A stretch of 64,000 bases of DNA, taken from positions 105,794 through 169,793 of the forward strand of contig NZ_QZWZ01000015.1 in assembly GCF_003601975.1 (NCBI RefSeq), written 5' to 3'. The position numbers and the translations under genes are program-made. The notes under the pieces are model-generated. The model was not told where the DNA came from. It searched no databases and worked only from the letters and a program-made list of their open reading frames with translations. How positions within the stretch are numbered: the first letter of the stretch is position 1; each line of letters opens with the position of its first letter. Source of the stretch: Mesorhizobium waimense (GTDB taxonomy: Bacteria > Pseudomonadota > Alphaproteobacteria > Rhizobiales > Rhizobiaceae). Shown here one piece after another: positions 52,474-61,945 of the stretch.

Positions 52474-54693
52474 ATGCGCATTAGAAGCCAGATCATCCTC
52501 ACCATGGTGAGCGCGGCGGCCTTGATCGGGCTGGTTGGCGGCGTCGCCATCTTCACGCAGATCGCGGCGACCAAATATCTGGGACTGACCGAAGCGACCA
52601 ATGTCGCGCAGGAACTGGCCGACACGATCGTCTTCAAATCATCCGACGGGACGCCTTCACTGTTCGAGCGGCCTGAGGCGCTCAAGCAATTCATGCAGCA
52701 CCAGCACCGCCGCATGCATCGGGATTTCCTGGTCCTCGACCGCAACAAGATCGTCGTCGCCCATGCCGCCGACGAAGAGCACCATATCGGCGACAAATTC
52801 GATCACGACCCCGGCAACGAAATCGGCCAGACGCTGGACGACGGCGTCCCGCGCAGGTTTGTCGACCCGGAGGAAGTGAACGCCATACTCGCCGTGCCGA
52901 TCGAATATCCCGCGGATACGATCATCGGCGCCGTGCTTCTGGAATATGACCCTGTTCTGCATGCCGCCGAACAGCGCACCAATAGCCTGCTCTGGCTGGT
53001 TGGCCTCAGCGCGGCGGCGGCCGTTCTGGTCGCGGTGGGGTTTGCATGGATGCTGCTCAGCCGTTTCGGCGCCGGTCTCAACGATATGATACGTGGCATG
53101 GAAGCGCTGGCGAAAGGCAATGCCATGACGCGCATCAGCCATGCCCGCAAGGATGAATTCGGGCAGCTGGCCGATGGGTTCAACACGATGGCGGACCAGC
53201 TTGCATCGGCGCGGGCGCATGTCGAGGATATCGTCGAGACGGCGGCCGAAGGCATCGCGGTACTGGACGGCGACGGCCGCATCGCCAGCGCCAATCCGGC
53301 GGCGGCAACGATGATCGGGCGGCGCGCCGACAAGATCGTCGGGCAGCAATGGGATGCGGTGCTGACGGTGTGCGACCCGAGAGGCGGCGCGTTCGCGGTC
53401 GGCGCTTCTCCCGTCGAAATGGCTTTGGCCACAGGCCGCCAGCACCAGGGCGAAGTGCGCCTGACGAGATCCGACGGCTCGCATCTGCCGGTCATCGCCA
53501 GTTGCAGTCCGCTCAGCCGATCCGACGGTGGCCTGGTCCTCACGCTCAACGACATCAGCGAGCTGCGCCGCGCCGAAGGCGTCGTCAACGAGCGTGCCGA
53601 TCAACTGGCAATCCTCAACCGCGAGCTGCACGAGAAGTCGGAAACCACGACCCGCCTGGTGAAGCTTGGCGAGCTGTTGCAGGCCTGCGTGACCTTTCCT
53701 GAAGCCTTTTCAGTGGTCGGCACCGCCATGACAGAGTTCCTGGGCGGCTTGAGCGGAACCGTGCATTTGACCAGCGCCTCGCGCAACCTGGTCGAGGAAA
53801 TGGCGTATTGGGGCGACGTCCGGTCGAGCGTCACCCAGTTTGCCCCGGAGGACTGTTGGGCGCTGCGGCGCGGCCAGGAGCATGTCGCCGGCCCTGGCAT
53901 GCTGACGCCGCGCTGCGCCCATATCACCGAGAACGGCAAGAAGGGCTATGTCTGCATGCCGCTGGCGGCGCAAGGCGAGACGCTGGGCATCCTGCATCTG
54001 TGCGAGCCGAATGCAGCCGACAAGCCGCAATGGCTGGCTGAACGGCAGCAGATCCTGCGCGGCGTCGTCGACACGCTGGCATTGGCGCTGGCCAATCTGC
54101 GCCTGCGCGAGACGCTGCGGCAGCAGTCGATCCGCGATCCGAACACCGGGCTGTTCAACCGGCGCTATCTCGAGGAAACCAGCAGCCGCGAACTGCGCCG
54201 GATGGAGCGCTCGGCGCAGCCGCTGACAATCCTCATGCTCGACGTCGATCATTTCAAGCAGTTCAACGACACGTTCGGCCACGAAGCCGGTGACCTCGTG
54301 CTGAAACAGGTCGCCGCGACATTGATCGAGCACGCCAGGGACAGCGATGTCGTGTCGCGCTACGGCGGCGAGGAATTCGCAATCGTCATGCCGGGATGCT
54401 CGATCGAGGAAGGCGCCGAGCGGGCGGAAGCGCTGCGCCAGTCGATCAGGCAGCTTCACCTGACGCATCGCGGCCGCACGCTGGGCACCGTGACGGTCTC
54501 GTTCGGGGTCGCCGCCTACCCCGAGCATGGAGCGGGCTGGGCCGAAATCACCAATGCCGCCGATCACGCGCTCTACGATGCCAAGGGCGAAGGACGCGAC
54601 CGGGTCGTCGTCGCCAAGACCAGCACCCCCAGCGAGCGACCCACGATCCAGCTGGTAGCGGCCGCGAAAGCGAGTGCGGACGTCAAGGGCTGA
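52474..54693 (+). CDS. Membrane diguanylate cyclase (sensor-HAMP-PAS-GAF-GGDEF)
   Basis: 739 aa. Helix 1 at about 8-30, periplasmic sensor region to ~170, helix 2 at about 172-193, HAMP to ~245 (MIRGMEALAKGNAMTRISHA), PAS about 250-365 (GIAVLDGDGRIASANPAAAT), GAF-like about 400-545, GGDEF about 555-710. The active site RYGGEEFAIV is intact, and an RDSD inhibitory site stands five residues before it, so the enzyme should make c-di-GMP under product control. Likely reads an external signal through the N-terminal domain. It is monocistronic and lies upstream of the c-di-GMP-linked operon region by about 2 kb. Confidence 0.92.
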   Translation: MRIRSQIILTMVSAAALIGLVGGVAIFTQIAATKYLGLTEATNVAQELADTIVFKSSDGTPSLFERPEALKQFMQHQHRRMHRDFLVLDRNKIVVAHAADEEHHIGDKFDHDPGNEIGQTLDDGVPRRFVDPEEVNAILAVPIEYPADTIIGAVLLEYDPVLHAAEQRTNSLLWLVGLSAAAAVLVAVGFAWMLLSRFGAGLNDMIRGMEALAKGNAMTRISHARKDEFGQLADGFNTMADQLASARAHVEDIVETAAEGIAVLDGDGRIASANPAAATMIGRRADKIVGQQWDAVLTVCDPRGGAFAVGASPVEMALATGRQHQGEVRLTRSDGSHLPVIASCSPLSRSDGGLVLTLNDISELRRAEGVVNERADQLAILNRELHEKSETTTRLVKLGELLQACVTFPEAFSVVGTAMTEFLGGLSGTVHLTSASRNLVEEMAYWGDVRSSVTQFAPEDCWALRRGQEHVAGPGMLTPRCAHITENGKKGYVCMPLAAQGETLGILHLCEPNAADKPQWLAERQQILRGVVDTLALALANLRLRETLRQQSIRDPNTGLFNRRYLEETSSRELRRMERSAQPLTILMLDVDHFKQFNDTFGHEAGDLVLKQVAATLIEHARDSDVVSRYGGEEFAIVMPGCSIEEGAERAEALRQSIRQLHLTHRGRTLGTVTVSFGVAAYPEHGAGWAEITNAADHALYDAKGEGRDRVVVAKTSTPSERPTIQLVAAAKASADVKG

Positions 54694-55034
54694 AGCACTT
54701 CGCCTTAAGCGAGAGCGACAGAGGAAGACAAGCAGCGAGTCCGAGCGACTACGAGCCGCGTTCAGGCGTTCCGGAACTGGCTGACAGAGAAGGGCTGTTC
54801 TCACAGCCACGCCAATGGCATAATGGGGTTAGGGCCTACACTTTCTTCATTCCATGGCCCCCTGTCCTGGGTGACCGGCGAAACCCACCCCCCGCTCGTC
54901 GGTCGCCCTATCTTTTCCAAGCCAGACATTCTGAGCCGCGCTGGAACATTTCAGCCCACCGCGCGTTGCATCTTTTGGGGTATGGCCGGCGTCGTTTCGG
55001 CTGGCCATTGCGTTCGGGAGGCGCATGGCAGGGG
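54694..55034. other. Intergenic stretch, about 340 bases
   Basis: No ORF with a ribosome-binding site and protein-like composition. I see no repeat or RNA signal apart from a weak GGGATGTCCC dyad at the DUF2270 start. Confidence 0.5.
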
Positions 55035-55766
55035 ATGTCCCAGGTCCAGACCGTGAAATCCACCGAGGCGGCAGCAGCGCCGCGGGCGTCGGATGCGTTC
55101 GCGATGAAGCTCACGTCGTCGGAACTGGCAACGACGATGTCGCATTTCCATCGCGCCGAGATCGGCCGCATGGCCGGCTGGCGCGACAGGCTTGACCGGA
55201 CCAGCAACTGGGCGATCACCGTCGTCGCCGCCATGCTGTCGGTGTCGCTGTCGACGCCCAGTGCCCATCACGGCGTGCTGCTGTTCGCCATGCTTTTGAT
55301 CACGCTGTTGTTGTGGATCGAGGCGCGGCGCTACCGCTTCTTCGACGTCTACCGGGCCAGGGTGCGCCAGTTCGAACGCTATTACTTCGCGCAAATCTTC
55401 TCGCCGCAGCCGGACTACGCCTCCAACTGGCTGGCCATTGTCGGCGAAGGCTTACGCTCGCCGCGTTTCCTGATCTCGCAGCGCGCGGCGCTCGTGCGGC
55501 GGCTGCGCCGCAACTACATCTTCATGTACACGATCCTGATGCTGGCCTGGGTGCTGAAGATCACGACGCCCAGCCTGCAACGCGAAGGATCGCCGATCGG
55601 CTTCGGCGCCTCGTTCCTCGACGCGATGCGGGTAGCATCGCTCGGCCCAGTGTCCGGCATCGTTGTCGCGTGCATTGTGGGGTTCTGCTACGCCGCGCTG
55701 GTTGCCGCGGCCTTCCTCGTCAGCAGCGAGGAAGGCGAGTTGTCGCATGGCACCGTGCATGTGTGA
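55035..55766 (+). CDS. DUF2270-family membrane protein
   Basis: 243 aa from ATG 55035 with GGCAGGGG upstream. DUF2270 pattern: SHFHRAEIGRMAGWRDRLDR, TSNWAITVVAAMLSVSLSTP, HHGVLLFAMLLITLLLWIEA, RFFDVYRARVRQFERYYFAQ, then two more membrane segments near residues 160 and 205. Four helices in all. Function unknown across the family. Convergent with the truncated ligase gene. Confidence 0.85.
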   Translation: MSQVQTVKSTEAAAAPRASDAFAMKLTSSELATTMSHFHRAEIGRMAGWRDRLDRTSNWAITVVAAMLSVSLSTPSAHHGVLLFAMLLITLLLWIEARRYRFFDVYRARVRQFERYYFAQIFSPQPDYASNWLAIVGEGLRSPRFLISQRAALVRRLRRNYIFMYTILMLAWVLKITTPSLQREGSPIGFGASFLDAMRVASLGPVSGIVVACIVGFCYAALVAAAFLVSSEEGELSHGTVHV

Positions 55767-55855
55767 GCGCGGCAATCCGCCATCGCTCCGAAACGTTCGG
55801 TTCCTGTTTCAGCGACATTGTCGAGCGGAAGTCCTTGGCGCTGTTGCGGTTGGGA

Positions 55856-56491
55856 TCAGGGCTGGTCCGGCACGGCAGGCCGAGATGGCGCAGAATATTT
55901 GGCCTTCAGCCATGTGTTCGATGGTCCGCTCCTGTAGCGGCTGTCGGCACGCTTCGAGATGATGCCCTCGAGCCCCCTATTCCCGATGGCGCGGAAGATC
56001 GCTAGCGCACTGCCCTCGAAATGCTCGCTGTACTGGATCTTGCCGAGGCCCGGCTCAACCAGTTGCCACAGCGCCTGCTTGCGCTGCAGCAGGGGCAAGG
56101 GGGCAAGATTGCGACCGTCGAGATGAAGGATGTCGAATGCGACGAACACCAGCCGGCTCGGCGCGTTCCAGATCGCGGCTTCCAGCGCAGGGCAATCCGG
56201 AGTGCCCTGGTCGCCGGTTACAATCACCTCGCCGTCGAGAATGGCAGCCCTGCACGGCAGCTCGACTGCCAGGGCGATGGGCCAGTATTTTGTCGTCCAG
56301 TCGTGGCCGTTCTTGCTGTAGAGACGCACGCCGCCTTTATCGATGATGATCTGTGTCCGGTAGCCGTCGAACTTGACCTCGTGAACCCATCCCTCATCTT
56401 CGGGCGGGTGCTCTACCGGAGTCGGGATCTCCGGCGGAATGAACTCCAGCCGGCCGCCGTTGACCTTGGCACGCTTACTCAATGACGCCAC
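55856..56491 (-). CDS. Truncated LigD-like ATP-dependent DNA ligase domain
   Basis: 211 aa from GTG 56491 (VASLSKRAKVN), the start that aligns with the family; a GTG at 56602 would add 37 unusual residues. Adenylation motifs are present: I EVKFDGYRTQIII with the Lys nucleophile, III AILDGEVIV and LVFVAFDILHLDG, IV GLEGIISKRADS, V TWLKAKY. The normal OB-fold C-terminus is absent: 15 residues after motif V the frame stops (APSRPAVPDQP). A stand-alone adenylation domain may be inactive or work with a partner. It is the second LigD-type ligase in the window, without a Ku or polymerase nearby. Confidence 0.78.
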   Translation of the reverse strand: MASLSKRAKVNGGRLEFIPPEIPTPVEHPPEDEGWVHEVKFDGYRTQIIIDKGGVRLYSKNGHDWTTKYWPIALAVELPCRAAILDGEVIVTGDQGTPDCPALEAAIWNAPSRLVFVAFDILHLDGRNLAPLPLLQRKQALWQLVEPGLGKIQYSEHFEGSALAIFRAIGNRGLEGIISKRADSRYRSGPSNTWLKAKYSAPSRPAVPDQP

Positions 56492-56788
56492 CTTTGACCG
56501 TGCAGCGGCGACCGACCGGCACAGGCAGCCGGACATCCCCCCAACCTGAATGCCTGCCGCCTGTGCCGAGCCCCCGCCGAGCCATTGCAAGCATCTACGC
56601 ACGAGGCCGGATTGTCGTTAGCTTCGCATCCAAATACTTGTCCTGGCGTACATATCTCGCGGAGGCGCGGCGTTCCTGCACCGTTCTCACTATCGGTGCG
56701 GGGCTCCCGCATCGTTCCCCGGCTGCCCTATGCTATCTCGGGTTGCCGCAAGCCCACGCAGTCCCCCGGCAAATTTCGGGCGACCTGG

Positions 56789-57127
56789 TTAGTCCATCAA
56801 AAGCACCAGAGCGGGATGCAGCTTCTTCAGATTCGGCAATGATTTCGATTGCCAGGGTATGTCGGGCGTTCCACGCACGGTGAATCGAACATCGGGATGC
56901 TTGCGCACCTCGATCGTAAATTTCGCCAGCAGGTTGATGCCGGAAGAATTGAGAAACTGAAGATCCTTTAAATTGAGCGTAACGGAAGAGGGATTTGAGG
57001 CAAGAACACTGATCGCCAAAGCCATGATGGGTGCACCAGCCTCGGAACTGGCAAGCCGCATTGCGCCGTCGAAAAAGATATCGCATCCCTCAATCCACAC
57101 GCGGTAGTCGTCTGTCTTGATTTCCAT
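56789..57127 (-). CDS. STAS-domain protein (slr1659-like)
   Basis: 112 aa from ATG 57127 (MEIKTDDYRVWIEGCDIFFD), the start seen in cyanobacterial slr1659-type proteins; an ATG six codons earlier abuts the previous stop. STAS fold with LNLKDLQFLNSSGINLLAKF, where the serine before GI is the usual phosphorylation site of anti-sigma antagonists. In partner switching this protein would be the switchable element that the kinase phosphorylates and the PP2C phosphatase restores. Last gene of the five-gene operon. Confidence 0.82.
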   Translation of the reverse strand: MEIKTDDYRVWIEGCDIFFDGAMRLASSEAGAPIMALAISVLASNPSSVTLNLKDLQFLNSSGINLLAKFTIEVRKHPDVRFTVRGTPDIPWQSKSLPNLKKLHPALVLLMD

Positions 57128-57145
57128 AGCCTGGCTTCGTTTCAT

Positions 57146-57706
57146 CTAGTTGTGAGTTTGCGAGATCGGAATGGAGGCATATGTCTCCAGGCAAATCCGA
57201 TCGCTTTCGTCGGCAGAGCTGAATATCCAAGCCAAACGCGCGTCATAGTCGCTCATCAACGTCAGCAATCCGAGTCCGGAGCGTACCACGTCGGGGTTCG
57301 CAGCATTCGCTTCAATTCGCTGTATCAGCAGGTCTTTGGGGTCGCCAACCGTGATGTCCGCCAGGAGACTTTGGAACTCGGACGCGTTTTGACCATCGAG
57401 GTCATTCGACACCTTGAGCTTGAAGCACTCCGAATCCATCGACGCCTCGATCACGATTTCGCCCGGTGCGCGAAACTTGACGGCATTTTCGATGAGCTCG
57501 TTGACCAGATATCCGATGCTGTGCCGCACTTCCCTGTAGTCATTGCGGGACGTCTGAAAGCGCAATGCGAAAAGATCGGCGATGAAGTCCGAAGTCGTCG
57601 CACAATGACGCCAACTCAGGTCGAGAGGTCCGTCGAACAGCCGCACCCGGCTGACGCTTTCCATCATCCCGATAGCAAGGTCAGGGGTACCGAACAGCGT
57701 GGTCAT
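57146..57706 (-). CDS. GHKL-like ATPase, slr1658-type regulator
   Basis: 186 aa. The sequence follows the slr1658 pattern: WRHCATTSDFIADLFALRF, HSIGYLVNELIENAVKFRAP (N-box-like region with Asn), then LSNDLDG-like strand VSNDLDGQNASEFQSLLADI and GLGLLTLMSDYDARLAWIF. Likely serves as the Ser kinase/anti-antagonist of the adjacent STAS protein. A G-box is not obvious, so ATP binding is uncertain. Ends one base before the long frame of the STAS gene opens; three bases after the PP2C stop. Confidence 0.8.
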   Translation of the reverse strand: MTTLFGTPDLAIGMMESVSRVRLFDGPLDLSWRHCATTSDFIADLFALRFQTSRNDYREVRHSIGYLVNELIENAVKFRAPGEIVIEASMDSECFKLKVSNDLDGQNASEFQSLLADITVGDPKDLLIQRIEANAANPDVVRSGLGLLTLMSDYDARLAWIFSSADESDRICLETYASIPISQTHN

Positions 57707-57708
57707 TC

Positions 57709-60075
57709 CTATGTGTGCCTTATGATTACGAGGGTGATGTCGTCGTGGATCTTCTGGATTCCGATATGGGCCATAAGATCCTCAATGATCCCGGTTTTGA
57801 TTTCCTCTGCGCTCCTGCCATAACGTTTTCGTGCGCTCTGGCAGAGGCGCTCGAACCCGAACAGTCTTCGGTCCTGGTCTTCCGCCTCGGTCACACCGTC
57901 CGTGTGCAGCACGATCACGTCGCCACTCCCGAACAGGATGTCTCGCGTGGCAATGAACTGCGAGATGTCATGCTCCAGACCAACCGGTAGACCAAGATCA
58001 AGCGTATCGATGCGTTCGACTTCCCCACCCGCACGGACGACGAGAACGTCCTCATGCTGACCAGATAGCGTTACCTGCCCATCCTCAAAGTCAAGAAAGG
58101 CCAGCGAGAGATGCTTATCGGTGTTTGTCCGCTCGATGTTCTTGTAGATCGCTCTGTTCAGCCGATTCAGAAACTGGTGCGGATCCCCTTCGTTGGTCTC
58201 CTGCAGCGCGCGTGCAACGGATTGGACCATCAGCATCAGCACACCGCTCTCGAGGCCATGACCGGTCACGTCGCCGATGCCGATCTTGACCCGTGACCCG
58301 TTCTGCAGGACGTCGTAGTAGTCACCGCCGACCTCGTCGGCCGGCCGCATGTAGGCTGCGATCTCGAGCCCTGGAATCGCTTCGAGTTCGAATGGTTTCG
58401 GCAGGACCATCATCTGGATCTGCCTGGCAACTGCGAGCTCGGCACCGAGGCGAACGTTCTCGTCCCGCAACTTTTCGTTGAGTGCCGATATCTCCTGATT
58501 TGCGTCCCCGAGCTCTCTGGTTCGGTCGTCGACGAGTTGCTCGAGGTTTTCCGTGTGAAAGCTGATCTGCTCAGCCATCCGGTTGAAAGCGATCCCTGCC
58601 GCTCCAACTTCGTCGCGCGTCGGAATGCTCACGCGGACTGAATAATCTTTGGACTGGAGCCGCTGGGCGGCGCTGGCAAGCGCCCTGAGGCCCGCGGTGA
58701 TCCGTTTCGAAATTCCGAGCACGGCCGCAAAAACAATCAGAAGCGAAACGACGATCGCGGCGATCTGAAACAGCAGGATACGATTGGTTGCGCGAGAAAT
58801 ACTCTCCTGCGCGGCGAACAGGGCCGCAAAGATCTCCCGTTCGGGAACGACGATACCGACCGACATCGTTTCGGACTTGATCGGTCCTGAACTCCACAGA
58901 TTGGTCGGCTTCAATCTCTTGAGGACAACCATGTAAGGTACGCGTTCGCCCTTGTTGTCGAGCATGATATGCTGAATGACACCGTCATTGTTCTGGTCGA
59001 GAGGCAGCGACGCGATAGCCAGCTGCGTGCTTCCCCGCAGGGACCTCTCCAGGCCGGTGACGCCCTGCGTGCCCGCATCGCTTGACGACGTCAGGCCGAT
59101 GATCGCCTGGCCTGACGGATTGATCGCCACCACGTTGCCCGTCGACATCGTCAGGAAGCCGAACCCGGTTTCGGCGATCTTCACGCGTTCGACGACTTCC
59201 GCAAGCTGGTCGAGAGTGATGTCTGCCCCGGCAGTACCAGCGATACCGGTGCGATCGCGCGTCCACAGCGGCTGGAAAAAGCTGACGATCAGCTTTCCCG
59301 TGATTGCATCAGTGTAGGGCGCTGTCTGAGTAATGTCGTCGGGGACCGGACGTGAGGCTGGATCCCTGGCCCATTGCTGCCATGACCCATAGATACCCGG
59401 AAAAAAGAACTCCCAGAACTCCGCCTTGTTGTGGCCAGGATAGAGCCGGTCGAAGGTCTGTGCCTGGTCCGTATACGGTACCGTCCTGAAGATCGGCCGT
59501 TCTTTTGGACCAATATAGTACATCTGCAGCTTGGACGACCCGCTGGCCATGAGAGTCGGCGCGACGAGATCGATCACGGTACTGTCTTCTATTTCCTGCT
59601 GAACGCCCGGCAGCGGATTGTGGTCGGCACCCAGCAGGTAGCCCCAGACGCTTACCACGGAAGGCGCGCCCGGCAGGTTCTGCGCCCAATCGCCTTGCGC
59701 GTCGTAGACGACCTTCACGGAGCCGGGCGCCCCATGCGAAAGGGTCGCTCCGACCTGTTGCTGCCTCATCGGATCATCGATCTGGGCCTGCAGCACGCCG
59801 GCCAGCGCCTTGACGTCCCCATGAACTCGATCTAGCAGCAGGTCGACACTTGACGCTGTCGACTCGGCATAGGAGCGAATGTATTCCTGGTTTGCGGTCG
59901 TCAGGCCCTCACCGACTTCCGACGTGGCGTCGCGCGACAGCTGTTGAACGTTCCAAAGCGCCAGACCACCGCTCAGCAGGAGGTCGAACAGTACGGCGCC
60001 GCCAACGACCAATACGAACTTCGCTCGAAAGGAGCGCAGGCCGAAGCGCGGTGTAGACTCATTGTCGGCTTTCAT
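57709..60075 (-). CDS. Sensor PP2C-type phosphatase (dCache-HAMP-SpoIIE), SiaA-like
   Basis: 788 aa from ATG 60075, overlapping the upstream stop by four bases. Helix 1 about 22-44; a large extracytoplasmic double-Cache-like sensor to ~430 (IFRTVPYTDQAQTFDRLYPG, KLIVSFFQPLWTRDRTG, TAGADITLDQLAEVVERVKI); helix 2 (IAAIVVSLLIVFAAVLGI); HAMP; coiled coil; SpoIIE/PP2C about 560-788 with metal Asp in ADEVGGDYYDV, GDVTGHGLESG, LHTDGVTEA and HDDITLVIIR. All metal-binding aspartates appear present. It should dephosphorylate STAS partners in response to an external ligand, as in SiaA of Pseudomonas. Confidence 0.88.
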   Translation of the reverse strand: MKADNESTPRFGLRSFRAKFVLVVGGAVLFDLLLSGGLALWNVQQLSRDATSEVGEGLTTANQEYIRSYAESTASSVDLLLDRVHGDVKALAGVLQAQIDDPMRQQQVGATLSHGAPGSVKVVYDAQGDWAQNLPGAPSVVSVWGYLLGADHNPLPGVQQEIEDSTVIDLVAPTLMASGSSKLQMYYIGPKERPIFRTVPYTDQAQTFDRLYPGHNKAEFWEFFFPGIYGSWQQWARDPASRPVPDDITQTAPYTDAITGKLIVSFFQPLWTRDRTGIAGTAGADITLDQLAEVVERVKIAETGFGFLTMSTGNVVAINPSGQAIIGLTSSSDAGTQGVTGLERSLRGSTQLAIASLPLDQNNDGVIQHIMLDNKGERVPYMVVLKRLKPTNLWSSGPIKSETMSVGIVVPEREIFAALFAAQESISRATNRILLFQIAAIVVSLLIVFAAVLGISKRITAGLRALASAAQRLQSKDYSVRVSIPTRDEVGAAGIAFNRMAEQISFHTENLEQLVDDRTRELGDANQEISALNEKLRDENVRLGAELAVARQIQMMVLPKPFELEAIPGLEIAAYMRPADEVGGDYYDVLQNGSRVKIGIGDVTGHGLESGVLMLMVQSVARALQETNEGDPHQFLNRLNRAIYKNIERTNTDKHLSLAFLDFEDGQVTLSGQHEDVLVVRAGGEVERIDTLDLGLPVGLEHDISQFIATRDILFGSGDVIVLHTDGVTEAEDQDRRLFGFERLCQSARKRYGRSAEEIKTGIIEDLMAHIGIQKIHDDITLVIIRHT

Positions 60076-61250
60076 TGCGGCCGTCGCCCCGATGCGACCC
60101 AGATCGGCCAACCCGCATAGCCCTTGGGATGGAGCGCAGCGAAAATGTGGTCCTGGAAGCCCTGCCGGAACCGTGCGACGAACTCCGGACAGTCGCCGCG
60201 TTTGCTCGCCATCTCGCCCGCATAGACATCGGCCCAAGCCGCAATGACATCGGCAAAATCCTGCGAATCGCCGTCCAGGTTAGTAACCATGAAGGTCTCG
60301 ACACGGATGTCTTCGAATCCGGCTTCGATCAGGTATCGCCGGCTCTTGGGCCCAAGCTCGACGTCCATCTCGAAATGCCCGAACAGCTTCGCCACCTCGT
60401 TGTAGGTCCAACGAATGCTTTCGGCGCGTGGCTCGCCGAGGCAATGCGAATTCTTCTCGTTGGTGATGTAGACCCGCCCGCCTGGCTTGCATATGCGGTA
60501 GAGCTCCTTGAGGATGAGTTCAGGTCGATTGAAGATTTGAAGGGAGTGTCGGCAGGTCACCAAGTCGAACTGCGCTTCGTCGAGCAGCATCTCCGACGCA
60601 TCGCCATAGGTATATTCGATGCCCCGGATATCGAACTCCCGCATCACGCGTCGAGCATAGTCCAGGCTTGATATGGAGTGGTCGAGGGCGACGATCCGTG
60701 ATGGCTGGAACTCCTTCTGCACGAGCACGGCGAAATCACCGATCCCGCAACAGATGTCGGCCATGACAATCCCGGGCCTCATGCCGTGTCGCGGCAAGAT
60801 CGCGCGCTCGTGGCGCCATGTCATCTTTGTCTGTGTGCGCAGAATTGGGACGAACCCGCCTTCCTCAAGGAAGCCCTGCCCCGGATAGAATTCGCTGTCA
60901 TACTCTTCGACCGTGATGTTCGGTTCGATTCCACTCAAGCGACCGAATTTTCGCGAGGTCCATCCGACGACGCTTGACGTGATGACGACGAATTTGAGAT
61001 CGGGCCGAGCGCGACAAGCGTCAATGATGATCCTTGAAAAGGCGTGAAATGCAGCGTTGTTCATCTGCGTCAGGCGTCTGACGTTGACGTAGAGAACGCC
61101 GCGCACACGGCCGATCGCATCGCGGAGCAATGCTATGCTGGGCCCTAGCTCATCGATCGCCTGAGGCCGGACCACCCCCGATATGGAGAACTCCTGGTTG
61201 TTGGCGTCGTACTGCGCCTTGAAACGCGGGAGAAGATCGTAAGGGCTCAA
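60072..61250 (-). CDS. STAS-like / SAM-methyltransferase fusion
   Basis: 392 aa. The first ~110 residues are a STAS-like domain (FSISGVVRPQAIDELGPSIA, LYVNVRRLTQMNNAAFHAFS, KFVVITSSVVGW); residues about 145-290 form a class I methyltransferase (motif I MADICCGIGDFAVLVQKEF, IVALDHSISSLDYARRVM, TYGDASEMLLDEAQFDLVTC then RHSLQIF and LKELYRICKPGGRVYITNE). The Ser of anti-sigma antagonists is replaced in NNAAFHAF. Four-base overlaps at both ends tie it to the operon. A fused methyltransferase is unusual in partner-switching modules; substrate unknown. Confidence 0.82.
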   Translation of the reverse strand: MSPYDLLPRFKAQYDANNQEFSISGVVRPQAIDELGPSIALLRDAIGRVRGVLYVNVRRLTQMNNAAFHAFSRIIIDACRARPDLKFVVITSSVVGWTSRKFGRLSGIEPNITVEEYDSEFYPGQGFLEEGGFVPILRTQTKMTWRHERAILPRHGMRPGIVMADICCGIGDFAVLVQKEFQPSRIVALDHSISSLDYARRVMREFDIRGIEYTYGDASEMLLDEAQFDLVTCRHSLQIFNRPELILKELYRICKPGGRVYITNEKNSHCLGEPRAESIRWTYNEVAKLFGHFEMDVELGPKSRRYLIEAGFEDIRVETFMVTNLDGDSQDFADVIAAWADVYAGEMASKRGDCPEFVARFRQGFQDHIFAALHPKGYAGWPIWVASGRRPQ

Positions 61251-61789
61251 TTTCGCAGGCCCTCAAGCGGAAGATCCACGACAAGCTTGATTGCATCGCC
61301 ATCGGCATCCTCGACCCTGAGTGTCGCGTTGTAGTCGACAGCCAGTTCCAGGAGTACGATCTCCCGGCTCGGCGCGAGATCGCCAGACACTGAATTGAGG
61401 TATCGCTCCCTGGCCTCTATGCCTGCGACTTGCGACACGGCTTCTTCGTAGAACCGGCGCTCCTCTGGCACGCAAGGAAATATCAGCTCGATCCTGTCCG
61501 TCGCGCCATGGCGGGACACCCTGCATGCCAGTTCGCCGTCGGCATGGCGCGTACGAAAGGCGACTTCCAGCAATTCGTTGAAGGCAGAGGAAAAGAGACT
61601 TGAATGCCGGACCGAGTCTGACCTGTTTTGACTGATCATCCGGGCCATGTATGTCGAGACATAATCGCAGTGTCTCCATGCGGAGACGAAAGCTTTGATT
61701 TCCATGTCAATCTGGATCATGGGCTCAAAAGCCGGCCCGCCAGCCAGGTCATGATGAACAGGTCCCATCGGCATCCTCCCTTGTTCCAT
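61247..61789 (-). CDS. GHKL-like regulatory protein, first gene of the operon
   Basis: 180 aa, similar in layout to slr1658-type proteins: AFVSAWRHCDYVSTYMARMI, FSSAFNELLEVAFRTRHADG (where the kinase N-box would be NELxEN), then VSGDLAPSREIVLLELAVDY and a final IKLVVDLP strand. The conserved Asn is not visible, so it may be a non-catalytic relative that binds STAS domains. It overlaps the STAS-methyltransferase gene by four bases. RBS GGGAGGATG near the start region; the true start may be an ATG a few codons later. Confidence 0.7.
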   Translation of the reverse strand: MEQGRMPMGPVHHDLAGGPAFEPMIQIDMEIKAFVSAWRHCDYVSTYMARMISQNRSDSVRHSSLFSSAFNELLEVAFRTRHADGELACRVSRHGATDRIELIFPCVPEERRFYEEAVSQVAGIEARERYLNSVSGDLAPSREIVLLELAVDYNATLRVEDADGDAIKLVVDLPLEGLRN

Positions 61790-61945
61790 CAGTACTGAGC
61801 CCTGGTGGGGCGGTGACGTCCGAGGCGGAAAATTTCACCGCGCCCCGTTATGAGTCAGTCTCGCATCGACTCCAAGAATTGCGCGGTATCTGCCTCGATC
61901 GTTTCTACAAATCTCCACTTCACCGTTAACAAAGGGTGCAAGGCA

